From contig JAHREC010000045.1 in NCBI GenBank assembly GCA_020081605.1, positions 2,728,001-2,792,000 of the forward strand: a stretch of DNA of 64,000 bases, read 5' to 3'. This document shows, piece by piece, positions 33,701 through 45,162 of this stretch. The translations under genes and the position numbers were made by a program. Each line of letters opens with the position of its first letter. Position 1 is the stretch's first letter. The notes under the pieces were generated by a model. It saw only the letters and a list, made by a program, of their open reading frames with translations, did no database searches and was not told the origin of the DNA. The stretch comes from Albifimbria verrucaria. Taxonomy: Eukaryota; Ascomycota; Sordariomycetes; Hypocreales; Stachybotryaceae.

Positions 33701-34840
33701 GTTTCCGTGGGTAATCTGCAGAACCTTGGTGCCTCCCCAGAGGAAAGAGTTCTTGTCTAGGCCTTCGGTATCGAGAGGAACGTCGGCGGGGCGGAGCTGA
33801 ATGGATTCCTTGAGGAGAGGGTGCTCTCTCCGGAGAGCATGGCTTCGTTAACAATGGCAGTACCCTCGACCAAAAGCATGTCACAGGCAACGCCACTGTC
33901 CTCCTTGGTACGGCTCACGGAGACAAGATCGCCAGGGAGCAGCTTGTCGCTCTGGAGCTCGATCCATTTGCCCTGACGGAAGACCCACATGTCGTAAGGC
34001 TTAATGCTCATGCCTCGGAACTCCTTGAGGGTAGTCTGGCGCTGCCAAACAACAGTGCTCTCGAAGGCGACAAGCATGAAGAGGGTGAAGAGCGAGTAGT
34101 ACCAGTAGTCATCCATCATCCACAGGCCGACGCAGAAGATCTGGAAGACGAAAAAGGGGCGACGGCATGCTCCTTGAACAGCTCGGTAAAGCTGGGCAGG
34201 GGATATCGAAGATGTTCATGCCATAATGGTATTCGAGACGAGAGAGATCAGCATCCTTTTCCAAGCCGCGGGACTTCTGGAAGGAGCCGATCAAGGGCTT
34301 AGGGTCGACATCGATGTCGAAGGTGAGAGTGGTGAAGGTCTTGGAGCTGGGGTTATAGAGGAAGCGACGCTTCTGGAAGAGGAACGAGGTGTTGGTCTGG
34401 CCACCGACCTGGAGAGGAGAGGAGAGAGTCAGCGAGAGGTGCCCCAAGGTAGAGGAGAAAGTGAAAGGAAGGAAAACGAACCTTGTCGCGAACCAGCTTG
34501 CAGATCTCGCCGGAGCCGGCGTTGGCAATGGGGATGACCTTGATCAGCTCGGCATCGTTGACATCCTTGGCCTTGGTCGCGGTAAAGCGAGCCTTGACGT
34601 GAACGCTCCAGTGCGTGCTCAACCAGACCAGCGACTGGAGGGTGATGATGGTGCCGCACCAGACAAAGTCCACTCCTCGCCGCCGATGTGCTTGTCGTAA
34701 AGCTCCGGGGTGAGGTAGTAGCGTAGGAAGACGGGCCAGGCGATGGCAAACGGCCAGACGTAGGTGTGCAGGTAGAACGGCAGCGGGCGCAGCAGTTCGG
34801 CGTAGCGAATCTGCGCGTTGTCGACAATGGGCGACGCCAT
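30778..34840 (-). CDS. spf1: P5A-type ATPase of the endoplasmic reticulum (Spf1)
   Basis: P5A ATPases sit in the ER membrane and remove misinserted tail-anchored or mitochondrial transmembrane segments. I start at the ATG at 34840 ([13 protein letters not shown]); exons 34482-34840, 31368-34408, 30778-31315 (introns of 73 and 52 nt). Motifs: N-terminal hydrophobic pair, actuator SGES, the P5A helix 4 signature PPELPMEL, phosphorylation site [18 protein letters not shown], and hinge [11 protein letters not shown]. The C-terminus ends in a charged coiled-coil tail ([16 protein letters not shown]). About nine frame breaks, mostly single C losses (near 34669, 34203, 34152, 33827, 33653, 32147, 31857, 31730, 31481; the one near 33653 counts as two bases), split it into many frames. 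With them the exon sum is a multiple of three, about 1315 residues, the normal size. Convergent with malate dehydrogenase. Confidence 0.95.
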
Positions 34841-36062
34841 GATGCTGCAGCAGCAGTCCCTTGACGTCAAGAGGATGGGGGAGGATCGTGATGAAGGATA
34901 AGGATGATGGACGTGGCCACTCTCTCACTTATTTTTCGTGTCCCCAAAAACCACTTTAGCTTGGGGGCGATAAGGAGAAGTACGTACCCCGTTGCATGCC
35001 TGGCCAGTGGCTGCGCTGGAGCGAGCGCTAGAAAGAGGCACGGCATCCACTGAAGAAGCCTAAGGAACCCCGCCACGGACTGCTGCGGTTGCATCATCAT
35101 GTCTTGGTACCTGAGCTTATCAAGGGTCCTTTGTCAGCCAATCGCCCCCACCGCCACCCGTGGCCTACCCTATACCAATGGACCGTCAGATGGTTTGTTG
35201 TGAGGGTTGAAGGCATTGAAATTACTGGAACTGTTGATATTTCTTATGCTTTAGTTAGAATAGCCAAGTTCGTCTTATTGTAAATACCGATTTATCCTAG
35301 ATCATGCCGTACTAGTTCTTTGGACCAGAGGCTGAATCTAGCGCAAATACTGCGAGTCAGTGCGTTGTCCGTCAATCGGCCATCGGATGAACTTGTCACA
35401 TAACGGTGGGTTGGCTGGCCTATGCTACAAACACCACCTACAAAACGGTGAGACCGATCCGTTCCAGTAGTCCTAGCGCCTAGAACGCCCTTTTGCGCCC
35501 CATTTCCTCCTGTATGTTCCGTCAAAGTATCTTTCTCCGTCCATCACAGGAGTATCAACTCAGCCTACGGCGTGATTGAAGCCTACCCTATAGCCACACC
35601 GGACCCGAGCCAGGAGGCTTGCCCAAAAGCACAACAGCTGCGTACATTCTTTCACATTGCTTTATTTTTAAGTAGATCCCAGAAAAAAAGGATTGTTCAT
35701 CTTGTCAACTGCCACTATCGTAAATCATCTCATAATATTGACTAGCCAAGGTGCTGCCTGTACCTTCCAATTAGACAGTGACAATATCTCATTACAACTA
35801 CACTACTCGATAGCGGGTTTCTAGATCACTACATCTCTAATTTCTTGACTGATCATTCACAATGACTACTGACTTAGAATGGATTGATCGATGTAATAAT
35901 TGACTGTGCTCTCGTGGTATATAAACAGGAAACTGAACCATTCATCATCCCCAAATTCTCATTGTCCATTCATAATTTTACATTCCGTATGCTCCCATCA
36001 ACACCTAAACCCAAAGAAAAGGTCGCTAGCGACAAATGAAAGACTAATCAAGACAATAAACA
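34841..36062. other. intergenic, nothing recognised
   Basis: 5' flank of the P5A ATPase gene and 3' flank of the PTH11-like gene (both minus). Frames up to 91 codons without content. The part after about 35640 is A/T-rich. Confidence 0.4.
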
Positions 36063-37305
36063 CTATGACGCCCGGGCTTCGATGTCACGCTGGACGTAGA
36101 TACCGCCGGCAGGCCCCGTCGAAAGCTGGCTCTCTGGATCGTATCTGCATTGAGTCGTTAACTGAGAATCGCTGACCAGCTGCACGTCGTCCGAGTCTTT
36201 GCTGAAGCTGGTCTCTTCCTCAATCTGACTGTACATTTGCTTATCCTGGCGAGTTCGTTGCCCACCACTGCCTACTGTGGCCGTCACGTTTCGAAGGCGG
36301 ATCTGACTGCGCTGCGTCGAGCCATGCGACATCTTGGTGATCTGTGGCTTGATGTACGTCTGGAACAGAGGCGCCAGTGTGGGAATGCAGGCAACAATAA
36401 TGCCGAGCCAGAGCTCTAGCAAGCTGATGAGCCCAACCATCATGAGGTTGTAGACAAAGTCTGGGTCGGTTCGGGTGCGGATGGAGAACTCGAGACGCCA
36501 GGCAATAATGGCCATTGTGCTTTTTCATGTTAGCCGAAGACTTCTGTAATGTGGGCGAAGCGATACTTACACTAGACCAATGCTGAACATAGACATGACG
36601 GCAATCTTGGATCGCATGGGCAGCTGCAGTTTCCACAGAACCGGCATGGGGAGGACGACAATTGCAACATCACTCAGCAGGTTGATTCCAACTGAAGCAA
36701 GCTGGTCGACGTAGATGTCGCGGCACCAGCCCCAAGCCACGGGCGCCCATTGCTGAGACATTGGCGAGCATCTGCTCATGAAAAGGATAAGGAAGGCAAC
36801 GCCATAGCAAGAGACGAAGGCAATGACGCCATAAGACCATCTCTTGAATGATTGGATGGAGAACAGGCGCGTGTACAGTGAGAGGATAGAGAGCTTGATG
36901 AAGACGGTGCCCAATAGCCATGTAACACCACTCGAGAGGATGAGCTGTTGTATATGTTAGTCATAGGTTGAGAAGGGTAAGAGGACTGGCGCCTACCTTG
37001 AACTGCACCGCGTATTCATGCTGCTCAAGCTCGATCGTGTGCTTGCCCAAGCCATTGAAGACACCCCAGATGGCAGTTCCTGAAAGAGCAACTGTATTCG
37101 CCTACCAAGTCCTAGATTAGCGAGTTGTCATCGATACTTGGAACAGGACCCTTACATATGCGAAAAAGATCATGTAGTCATCAAGGAACATCCTTCTCCT
37201 TGAGACCATGGCGGCCCATATTCGCAGGCCTATAAACACAGTGCACAGCACGGTAAAGACAATAATCCAGACAAGGAGCTGCTTGCCCCTCTCGCCGGCC
37301 GCCAT
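36063..37305 (-). CDS. PTH11/rhodopsin-domain integral membrane protein
   Basis: Seven-helix plasma-membrane protein of the fungal SAT4/PTH11 group, some members of which act in surface sensing during plant infection. Start ATG 37305; exons 37156-37305, 36997-37101, 36571-36944, 36063-36519, with introns of 54, 52 and 51 nt. Visible: a first helix (LLVWIIVFTVLCTVFIGLRI), the MFLDDYMI segment typical of the family, GKHTIELE, FIKLSILSLYTRLF, a Cys pair region (SRCSPMSQQW with WCRDIYV), and DVAIVVLPMPVLW. The cytoplasmic tail of about 100 residues is Ser/Gln/Thr-rich. No CFEM domain precedes the helices. 361 residues and no frame break, unlike many neighbours. A receptor role is by family only. 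Confidence 0.85.
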
Positions 37306-38342
37306 TTTGAGTATGTGATGATGGGCGATGGAACCAACAGAAAAGAGAACGAAATGTCAACGCAAGGATCAACAATCAAGAAAGATGCATCATGGTCAAA
37401 GCAGAAGAGGGCTGACGACCCCATTATACATATGTATGCAACCCTTGATTGAGGCACAGGCACCCTGCCACTGCAGCATCGACTGCAGTATCTCCTGCAG
37501 CACCTCAGCACTCTCTTGCACCTTCAGGATCAGCAACCATGTTATTTTGGGTATGGAGGGGGCGTGGAGGTGCCCATTCCAGATGTAGCAGCCGGGACAT
37601 GGACTTGGTACGGGGCATATTATGTATAGTAACGGTGTCAGCCGAAGTGGCCCTGCCACCCTGGGCAGTGGATAAGGCTAACAGCACCACGTAACCCGCA
37701 CCAAGTAGCCTTTAGGGCGGTATTACATATGCTGCTACTAACCGCCACTAGCAGAAGGCGGCAGCAGTCGAGATTATCCTTTCTTGTAACTAAAAATATT
37801 GAGAAAAGGGAGCTACGGCGTGGGGCGGAGGGCAGAAGTCAGGTTTGCCCACAGATTTTCTGTTCTAGGCCGGGAACACAATCTACAAGCCCTGTTAAAA
37901 CAACTCTCACAAAGATAATTGGCGGGTCAGGGCCATTAAGCATGATACAGTAACGGTGAGTCTGCGGAGGCGGGAACTGTTATGGTACGTTGCAAGAGGC
38001 CTGCGGAAACTAAGCCCTGCCATCACGCCACAATAGCTCTTGGCCTCGGCTGTCATATCATGTCAAGATATGGAGGATTGGCTTTCTAGATAGATCCCGT
38101 GTTAGAGAAGGGACGTGCATTATGCGTCTAGTCACATTTGTCTTGATATTCAAATGCCGAGTGCTGTACCAATGAAGCTTGCGGTGTCTCCATGCCTACT
38201 TTTCTAGTATGGTATCGAATCACAGCCTCGGAACTACGCACATCCGATGATGAACATGGACGTGTACGTGTGTTGGTCACGCCACGTGTTGTAACACAAA
38301 GATTGGATGAGTAGTTGTGAGGTGGGTGGTCCATTCGGAAGA
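37306..38342. other. intergenic, nothing recognised
   Basis: 5' flank of the PTH11-like gene. Frames of up to 93 codons on both strands at 37320-37700 look like shadows of a compositionally biased stretch. Confidence 0.4.
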
Positions 38343-38951
38343 TCAAGGCATCCCATCCTTCGCGATGTGGGGAATATTCACTTGAGGGCCCGCAACAGTA
38401 CGGAGAACGAGTACCCGTATAGCAACATTCCCAACTTGTCCTAGGTGCGTTAAACTGAAGGGCGGACGTATCATTTCTTCCGGATCAGTGGCTGGAGGAG
38501 ATATTAGGGAGCGAGTGGAAGTCTCGTCAGTCGACTCCACTGGGTCCACCCCTAGAACCATCCCTGTTAACGTGGGATCCCGACTTGTCCGAAGACACAC
38601 CCTTTCGGTCCTTACGGCATATCCCTGCCTCTTTCTCTGCACGAAAGCCCCTAACCGGACGTGGTGGCCTCGGCCTTGTTGGTCATGCTTGAATCCTGCG
38701 CCTCCCGTCTTGGCCCTACATCGCACGCCCCTTCTCATATCAGTGTTGACCGACATTGGCGTTATCCTTGTCGTGACAGGATACAGGGTTCTCAGATGAA
38801 TTACACTGCCGAAGGATTCATTAGTCTCGCTAGATGCTCGTGATAGGTCCACGACTGCATGTGTCAAGGGAGGACAAGATCTCCGCGTGTGTAGCTGAGG
38901 CCGTCCCATTTGTTGGTGTAACAAGAGTGGCAGCGACGTGTGGCAAAACAT
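38343..38951 (-). CDS. unassigned 202-codon open frame
   Basis: Uninterrupted from ATG 38951 to a stop at 38343, 31 bp beyond the P450 gene end and in the same direction. Arg/Thr/Pro-rich, no signal peptide, helix or motif recognised; the opposite strand is also open (38488-38799). The G/C-rich composition alone could keep both strands open. It may be chance, or a relic of a repeat; I do not assign a function. Confidence 0.15.
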   Translation of the reverse strand: MFCHTSLPLLLHQQMGRPQLHTRRSCPPLTHAVVDLSRASSETNESFGSVIHLRTLYPVTTRITPMSVNTDMRRGVRCRAKTGGAGFKHDQQGRGHHVRLGAFVQRKRQGYAVRTERVCLRTSRDPTLTGMVLGVDPVESTDETSTRSLISPPATDPEEMIRPPFSLTHLGQVGNVAIRVLVLRTVAGPQVNIPHIAKDGMP

Positions 38952-38987
38952 TTAACGCTTAATATTGATTGATATGATAACGCTCCG

Positions 38988-40966
38988 CTACCTAAGCTCA
39001 AAGTACAACTGCAGTGCTCCTGGATTCGAAGTAAATTGATCCTTCATGTCTTCCAACGTACAAGTCCCATCGTCTCCCGGCGCAAACCGGAAGCGGTATT
39101 TCTGCAGGACCCGCGCTACCACGAACCTCATCGTATCTGTAGCCAGGGTGCGACCCAAGCAACTGTGATGACCTGTGTGTGAAACCTTGTCAGTAACAGA
39201 GCATGTTACAGTGAACGATAGCATAGCTTGTAGGCGCATATAGCAAACGTGGACGACATACCTGTTCCAAATGGTGCAAAGGCGGCCACGTTGTGGGTCA
39301 ATTCTGGCTGCGTGGTCCATCGCTCCGGTATGAACTCATGTGGCCTCTCAAAGCAATCCTCCCTGACATTCGTTAACATCTTGTAATTGCTTCATCACAG
39401 AACACGTGGGGGTTGACTTACGTCTCGCGATGGAGTAGCGAGGTGCAATAATTGTTGTGTGAGGCGGAATAAACCGACCAGCAATGGTAGCCCCGTTCTC
39501 CGAGGTCTTTCTGTTACCTCCACTAAGGAGCGCAGGGTAGAGACGAAGCGTCTCGTTAAGGACAGCGTTAAGATGAGGTAGCCTGTTTAACATCTTGAGG
39601 TCGTTTACATCCACATCCTTAATTTCCTCGTAAATCTTTTCAGCGTGTTCGGGATGCTTGGCGAGCTCACAGAATACGCCAATCAAGGCGACGGCAGTCG
39701 GCTCGCTACAAACCAGGTCAAGTTAGCGACAAGAACCTTGCATGGATTATTGATGTTTTCAACTCACCTGCCAGCCACGATAGCCAGAAGACTGTCCCCG
39801 TCCAGCCAGAACCAGCTATCGCTCTCCTTGATTTGAGAACCTTCTTTGTCCTCCATGAGGTAATATGTTAGGTCTGGCAGTCCTGTGGTCTTGCCATTTT
39901 GCATCCTGTCACGCATCTGGCTGCGGCACCAAGCGACCATGTCAAACCAGTCCTTCAGCACTAGTATCCTTGGTCCTAGCTTGAAGCCAACCTGGATGAG
40001 CCAGGGTGCCGGGCTAAAGGGCCCCAGAAGAGACAAAGCGCGCTGTAGGCGAACAATAATGTAGTGCCAACTCTGGCTTTGAAGCATACCAAAGGATTTG
40101 CTGAACACAAAATCGCCCATGATGTCGAAACCGAACCAAAACATGACATCTCTCAAGTTGGTGAGCTTTCCGCTCTTGGCGTCTGCCTCAAGGCAATTGT
40201 CCAACTGATCGATATACCTAAGAATCTTGGACTCATGCTCTGCTAAGGCTAGATGTAGAAATTATGTTAATGGAGAGCGAGTTCGAAATTGGGATATAAA
40301 CCATACCTTTCGTAGTAAAACCACGGTTCCATTCCCTGCGGCGTGCGGCGTGTACGGGCTTGACTCGTGCAGTGACAAGGGCCATGTTTGGATGAAGAAT
40401 GTCATACCACTCGGCCTTGAGACACTCTGAACGAGGTCCATCAATCGCCATAAAGACATCCGGGTGAAAGATGGCAATTTCAGATGGCCCTGGATATAGC
40501 GAATTAGTAAAATACCAATAGCCCTGATGTCAAGTCAATATTCATACCTGTTCGCACAAAATCACCATATCTCCGATGCAACTCATCTAATACCAGATGG
40601 TTTTTTGATTTTCGACAAGCCCAAACATGCCATAGCTTGGTAAGTCCAGCATACCAAGGTCCCTGAAACCAGCTTTGACCAAACGGTGGAAAAAGGCACG
40701 GTAGATCAATATGCTCGCTAGTAACCCAGGCAAGTAGCCATAGCTGAAAAGAACCACTGCCCTACATACAACACCAAGGGTCGTGCTTCTGTATAAATGG
40801 GCTAGAAAGGGGAAAACAAGGTAAAGCCCAAGATGAAAGACGGCAATTTGGGGCGCCTGAACATGCCACTCGCCTCGGATGAACAGACCATGATGAACAA
40901 TAAAACCCCAAGAATGCCGCCTAAGGCTAAGAGTAGTTCATTTGACAAGTATGGGACGGCCGACAT
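38988..40966 (-). CDS. cytochrome P450 with multi-helix N-terminus
   Basis: Membrane-bound haem monooxygenase. The true start is the ATG at 40966 (MSAVPYLSNEL). Exons 40548-40966, 40307-40489, 39768-40248, 39422-39705, 39262-39362, 38988-39172; five introns of 58-89 nt. Motifs: GPWYAG, I-helix AGSEPTA (the usual acidic-Thr pair reads E-P-T), ExxR in NETLRLYPA, PERW, and haem loop FAPFGTGHHSCLG. Before GPWYAG the first ~110 residues contain about three hydrophobic stretches instead of one anchor. Three single-base losses (near 40910 in a G run, near 40670 in a T run, and one at the 39421/39422 splice junction) complete a 551-residue protein. Divergent from the GMC oxidoreductase; likely a tailoring oxidase of the local cluster. 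Confidence 0.88.
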
Positions 40967-41596
40967 TTTGGATGTGGTCACCAAGCTCAGATAGGAAGAC
41001 AACCACAGCACAATGAAGATCGTCACGGCTTACGCGAATGGGCATTATATCAACATCCTTTCTCATTTTCTCAACTCAGTCCTGTGGCTATTTACAGCAG
41101 TCCCAAGCGTTTGATTGCCTGTTTTCTTACCACTAAGAGTTGCGGTGTTGGAAAAAGGCACGAGCATGAGAAGCCCCTGTTCTGGGACCTGGACGTTCTC
41201 CATATCATTTCATGCTCCGCCGACTCCAGGGAGGGGTGTATCGAAGGATCCCTGCTCGCCTGGTTTACCCAGCGCCAGCACTACGGTAGTGGCGTTACAT
41301 CGACCCAGTTGCTGGAATTGGGGCTAAATCTAAGCATGCAGGGAAACTTCCCAGAGGGGCTGTTTATGGCGCGACTGGGTGAGCCGGGCCAAGATCAGCG
41401 TCGCCTCTTTCTGTTGCTTAGAAACATCGTCTGACGCGGGGTATTATAGGACCAACAGCTAAACTCCGTGGTTGCTTGAATGTCAGACTTAAGATAAGGC
41501 ATTGAGCAGCCCCAAGAACTGATTTCCGTTCTTCAGCAGTTTCCTTGTGTCTCTCTTCTTTCTCTAAGTGTCTTTCAAGAACTCCGTTATCTCAAA
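40967..41596. promoter_or_regulatory. divergent promoter, P450 / GMC oxidoreductase
   Basis: 630 bp between the two starts; such head-to-head pairs in fungal clusters are often co-regulated. The 116-codon frame at 41084-41434 is not conserved-looking. No clear TATA box or paired CGG site was found. Confidence 0.4.
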
Positions 41597-43508
41597 ATGG
41601 CAACCAAATCGTACGACTTCATCATCGTCGGAGGAGGTGTTGCTGGCCTGGTGCTGGCGACCCGCCTATCCGAGGAACCCAGTCTCGAAATTCTTGTCCT
41701 CGAGGCTGGCGAGGACCTGAGCGAAGACCCTCGTGTGCTGGTGCCTGCTATGTGGCCGACACTTGTGAACACTTCCGCTGATTGGAGTTTCCGAACGGTC
41801 CCCCAGGTGTGTATTCCTCTTCCTTTATCCGAGCCCATGAATGAAGAATAGCTCTAGCTTCGGCCGAACTAAATTGATTGACATTTGCTAACCAAGGCGC
41901 CCCGCTGCGACCCTTATTTTAGGAAGGTTTTGGTGGAAGAGAGATAGCGTTCCCGCAAGGTCGTGCCCTTGGAGGCTCTAGTGCCCTCAATGGACTGACC
42001 TTTACTCCGCCATCGAAGACAGTGGTCGATGCCTGGGCTCAGCTGGGGAATTCTGGCTGGGAATGGGAGAAATTCTCCAAATCTCTGAGCAAGGCTTACA
42101 CGCTGACACCGACACCGGCAGCGGCCGAGACCCCGGCACAGGGCCTCTGCAAGTAAGCTTACCAGACACATCGGACAACGATTGGCCACACGTGTGGGCG
42201 GACACACTTCGATCCCTGGGGCTTGAAGGACAGGGTGACGTATTTGCCGGAGCCGCTTATGGTGCTATCACGAACCCTGATACAATCCACCCTGCTACTA
42301 AGCAGCGTAGTTACGCTGCCAATGCTTACCTCGGACCCGCTCGCGGTCGAGAGAATCTGACAATTATCACAAAGGCTATCGTTCAGAAGATCGTCTTCAA
42401 CCATTCTGAGTCAGGCGAGCTTGTGGCTCAAAGTGTCAACTATACTCAAAATGGAGAGAACAAGACGGTCAATACCCGGAAGGAAGTCATCATTACAGCT
42501 GGTGCCATCAATTCACCAAAAGTGCTCGAGCTTTCTGGTGTTGGTGATGCCGAGCGCTTGAAGAAGCTTGGCATTGAGTCTGTAATCGACAACCCTTATG
42601 TTGGTGAGAACTTACAGAACCATGTTATGTGTGGTCTTAGCTTCGAGGTCAAGGAGGGCGTCTGGACCATGGATGGGCTCGCAAGACAAGACCCTGCTGC
42701 TCTTGGGGCGGCTATGGAGGCCTACGGGAAACAGTCCGGTCCATTTGCCCGGAGTGGGACCAACGCCTCAGCACAACTCCCTTTCCTGGTATCCAGACGG
42801 AGGAAGGCAAGGCAGACCTAGAGCAAGTTCTGAAGTTGACAGAGGGTCACGATGATGCCAAGACGACACCCGCATTTGCCGAGTCTCACGCCAAGCTTGT
42901 CAAAACGATTCTTTCTTCGCCAGAAGAGGCATCTGGTTTCTACATTTCGTTCCCTGGCTTTGCTTCCTTTAACGGGGACGGCACTATGGCGCCACCACCC
43001 GCCGGGGCGGAGGGCTACTTTTCTTTGGCGTTGCTTCTCGCCCACCCCTGTCCCGCGGTTCCGTCCATATCACCTCCGCCACAGGGTACGACGAGCAACC
43101 GGAGATTGACCCGCGCTACCTCTCGCATCCTCTCGATCTTGAGGTTTTGGCAAGACATTTGCGTTTCTTGCAAACCATTGCCACCGAGAAGCCTCTGTCG
43201 AATCACCTGAAGCCTGAGGGTAAGAGAAATCCCGGTGCGCCTTCAGCTCAGGAAATCCAGTCTCTGGAGACAGCGAAGGAATATGTCAAGCGCACTGCTG
43301 TGGGTGCCCATCACTTCATGGGTACTTGCTCCATGATGCCTCGGGAGCTCGGGGTGTGGTAGACACCGAATTGCGCCTTCACGGATGCCGCAACTTGCGT
43401 GTATGTGACGCCAGTGTCATTCCCTTGAGTCCCCGCACAAACCCGCAAGCTACTGTTTACGGAGTGGCCGAGCACGCTGCAGGTATCATCAAGTCTAGCT
43501 TGAACTAA
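41597..43508 (+). CDS. GMC-family FAD oxidoreductase
   Basis: Glucose-methanol-choline family flavoenzyme oxidising an alcohol. Start ATG 41597; intron 41807-41922 (116 nt); exon 2 41923-43508. Motifs: dinucleotide fold IVGGGVAGLVLATRL, E of LEAGED for the adenosine, GRALGGSSALNG (first GMC signature), GPLQVSLPD, TAGAINSPKVLELSGVGD (second signature), catalytic His in AHHFMGTCSMMPR, and the final NPQATVYGVAEHAA with its Asn. No signal peptide, so probably intracellular. Four single-base losses (near 42148, 42783, 43046 and 43341) break it; corrected length 599 residues. Placed between the P450 and the UbiA-type gene, it is likely to act on an alcohol made by the P450. Confidence 0.88.
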
Positions 43509-45162
43509 AGGGAGCTGGCATAAAGGGAAACTGGAGTAACTGGTTATGGAAATTGAGACCCTTGTCTTCTAGTGGGGATATGCAGCAAGGAAAGCTGACG
43601 TGATAAGAGCGTATTCAATACACTATTTTGTCCAATCTGAACGACATAGTCAGCGATCTACCGGGCTACCAGTGATATTCATTACGGCCTGACTATTTTC
43701 GGCCCTGTGCTGCTCTATCCACTTGATTTTAGTTGATGTTTGCTGATCATTACGTAGAGTCATTTAGCTATTGTGAGAAAATATTGGGCTGGATTGTGGG
43801 TCAAGCTTCCTAATGGGTGATATTGTTAGATATACGCTCTAAACTAGGAACATGACAAGCGCGTACTAGACCCCAGACAACTCATTACAGTAAGAAGGCC
43901 TCCATCGTCGCACCTATGGCAGCCTAAATAGGTGATCAATGTTACAGGACCACTAATCTATCCTGGGAAGCTCATGAAGGGTCAATATCATAGTCAGGCT
44001 TGTCCTAAAATCAAAAGACTCCACATCTTTGTGCATTCCGGTGGGAACAGACGGTGGACTTCGGGACAGCACCAACTCGGCCCACGGCTCTCTTGCAATT
44101 TGACATGCAGAAGACAGGATCAATATTGATTAAATACATGCCATGGTGGTGAAAGATAGAGCAAGTTTGCCAAATGAAGCTAAGGTCCATCCTATGTTGG
44201 ACTTAGACAGTACACTAGGTGACCTGGGTGCAGAAGATCACCAACTAATGAACACAGCCACCCATTATCCAGCCATCAGCTACTCTGTAGGTGTATCCAT
44301 TTTCCTACTACGTAGCACATGTTATTACGGTCATGATACGCAGCATGTGCTGCTGCATAAAAAGCCCCACACAGAAACTTGGTCTCATCACTTAATAGCC
44401 TATCCTTGATCCTTGGTAGTGCCCTCGGAGTGGCCACTTTTTAGCAAATCTCTCTTAAGTTAGAAGATCCTGACACTTGTATGTGAAACGTGGGCGACCT
44501 AACTAGTGCTAATGGCAAGACCTGCTATGTATAATTCTTCTTTAGCTCTAGGCATGCCCCTCCTGTGTAGCCTTGAATTCAACCGAACATCACATGCCCG
44601 GGTCCTCCTGGTGCGCATCCCCTGCCGTTTTACCGCCGGAATCCTCCTCACACCTTGATTGCCAGGCGGGTCCGCTCCGCTCCGCTGGCTTGGCTGACCT
44701 TAGGCACACCCCTCCATTTCCTCTATGCGACCCTTGTTGGTCTCCCAAGGTTCCTTATTCCAGTACGATTTGACAACATTAATCTGGGATATACCTCTGG
44801 ATAGCGACCGTTGGCGTGGGGTTTCCCAGATGAGAATACGCCGTCTAGCTCCACCTGTAAGGCGGAGAGCCCTTTCATGCCTGCGCAGAACAGGTTGATT
44901 GGCTTACTTGGTCATCATACGAGAGCATCTGTGCCTGATTATAGCAGCATTGCTCAAGGGTCAAGGTGAGGAGATGTGATGAAGCCCTCTATGCATGGTT
45001 CTGCTGGGGTTGATCTTGGTTATCGTATGGGTGGGCTATGAGTTCAAGACATTCATATGGTTCCCAGTTCTGCCATAATAAACTCATTCGGTTCCCTCCT
45101 ACCTTTGCAAATCAAGTAGTGATCTTCCCTTACAACAACATATATCTTTCTTGATTGCAGTC
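43509..45162. other. intergenic, nothing recognised
   Basis: 1.65 kb between GMC and UbiA-type genes. Frames at 43932-44409 and 44573-44773 have no recognisable content; no additional cluster gene could be found. Confidence 0.4.

Noticed and set aside
32176..33714. Long plus-strand frames of 201-270 codons
   Set aside because: Antisense shadows of the SPF1 coding sequence, which has DKTGT and other P-type motifs on the minus strand.
36063..37305. G-protein-coupled receptor with CFEM domain
   Set aside because: The protein starts directly with the first helix; there is no N-terminal eight-Cys CFEM region, so only the PTH11/rhodopsin-domain label is used.
38343..38951. A new gene adjoining the P450 as part of the cluster
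   Set aside because: Open on both strands, Arg/Thr/Pro-rich and without any motif; kept only as a very low confidence frame.
41084..41434. 116-codon frame between P450 and GMC genes as a cluster peptide
   Set aside because: No signal peptide, repeats or family resemblance; it lies in the divergent promoter.
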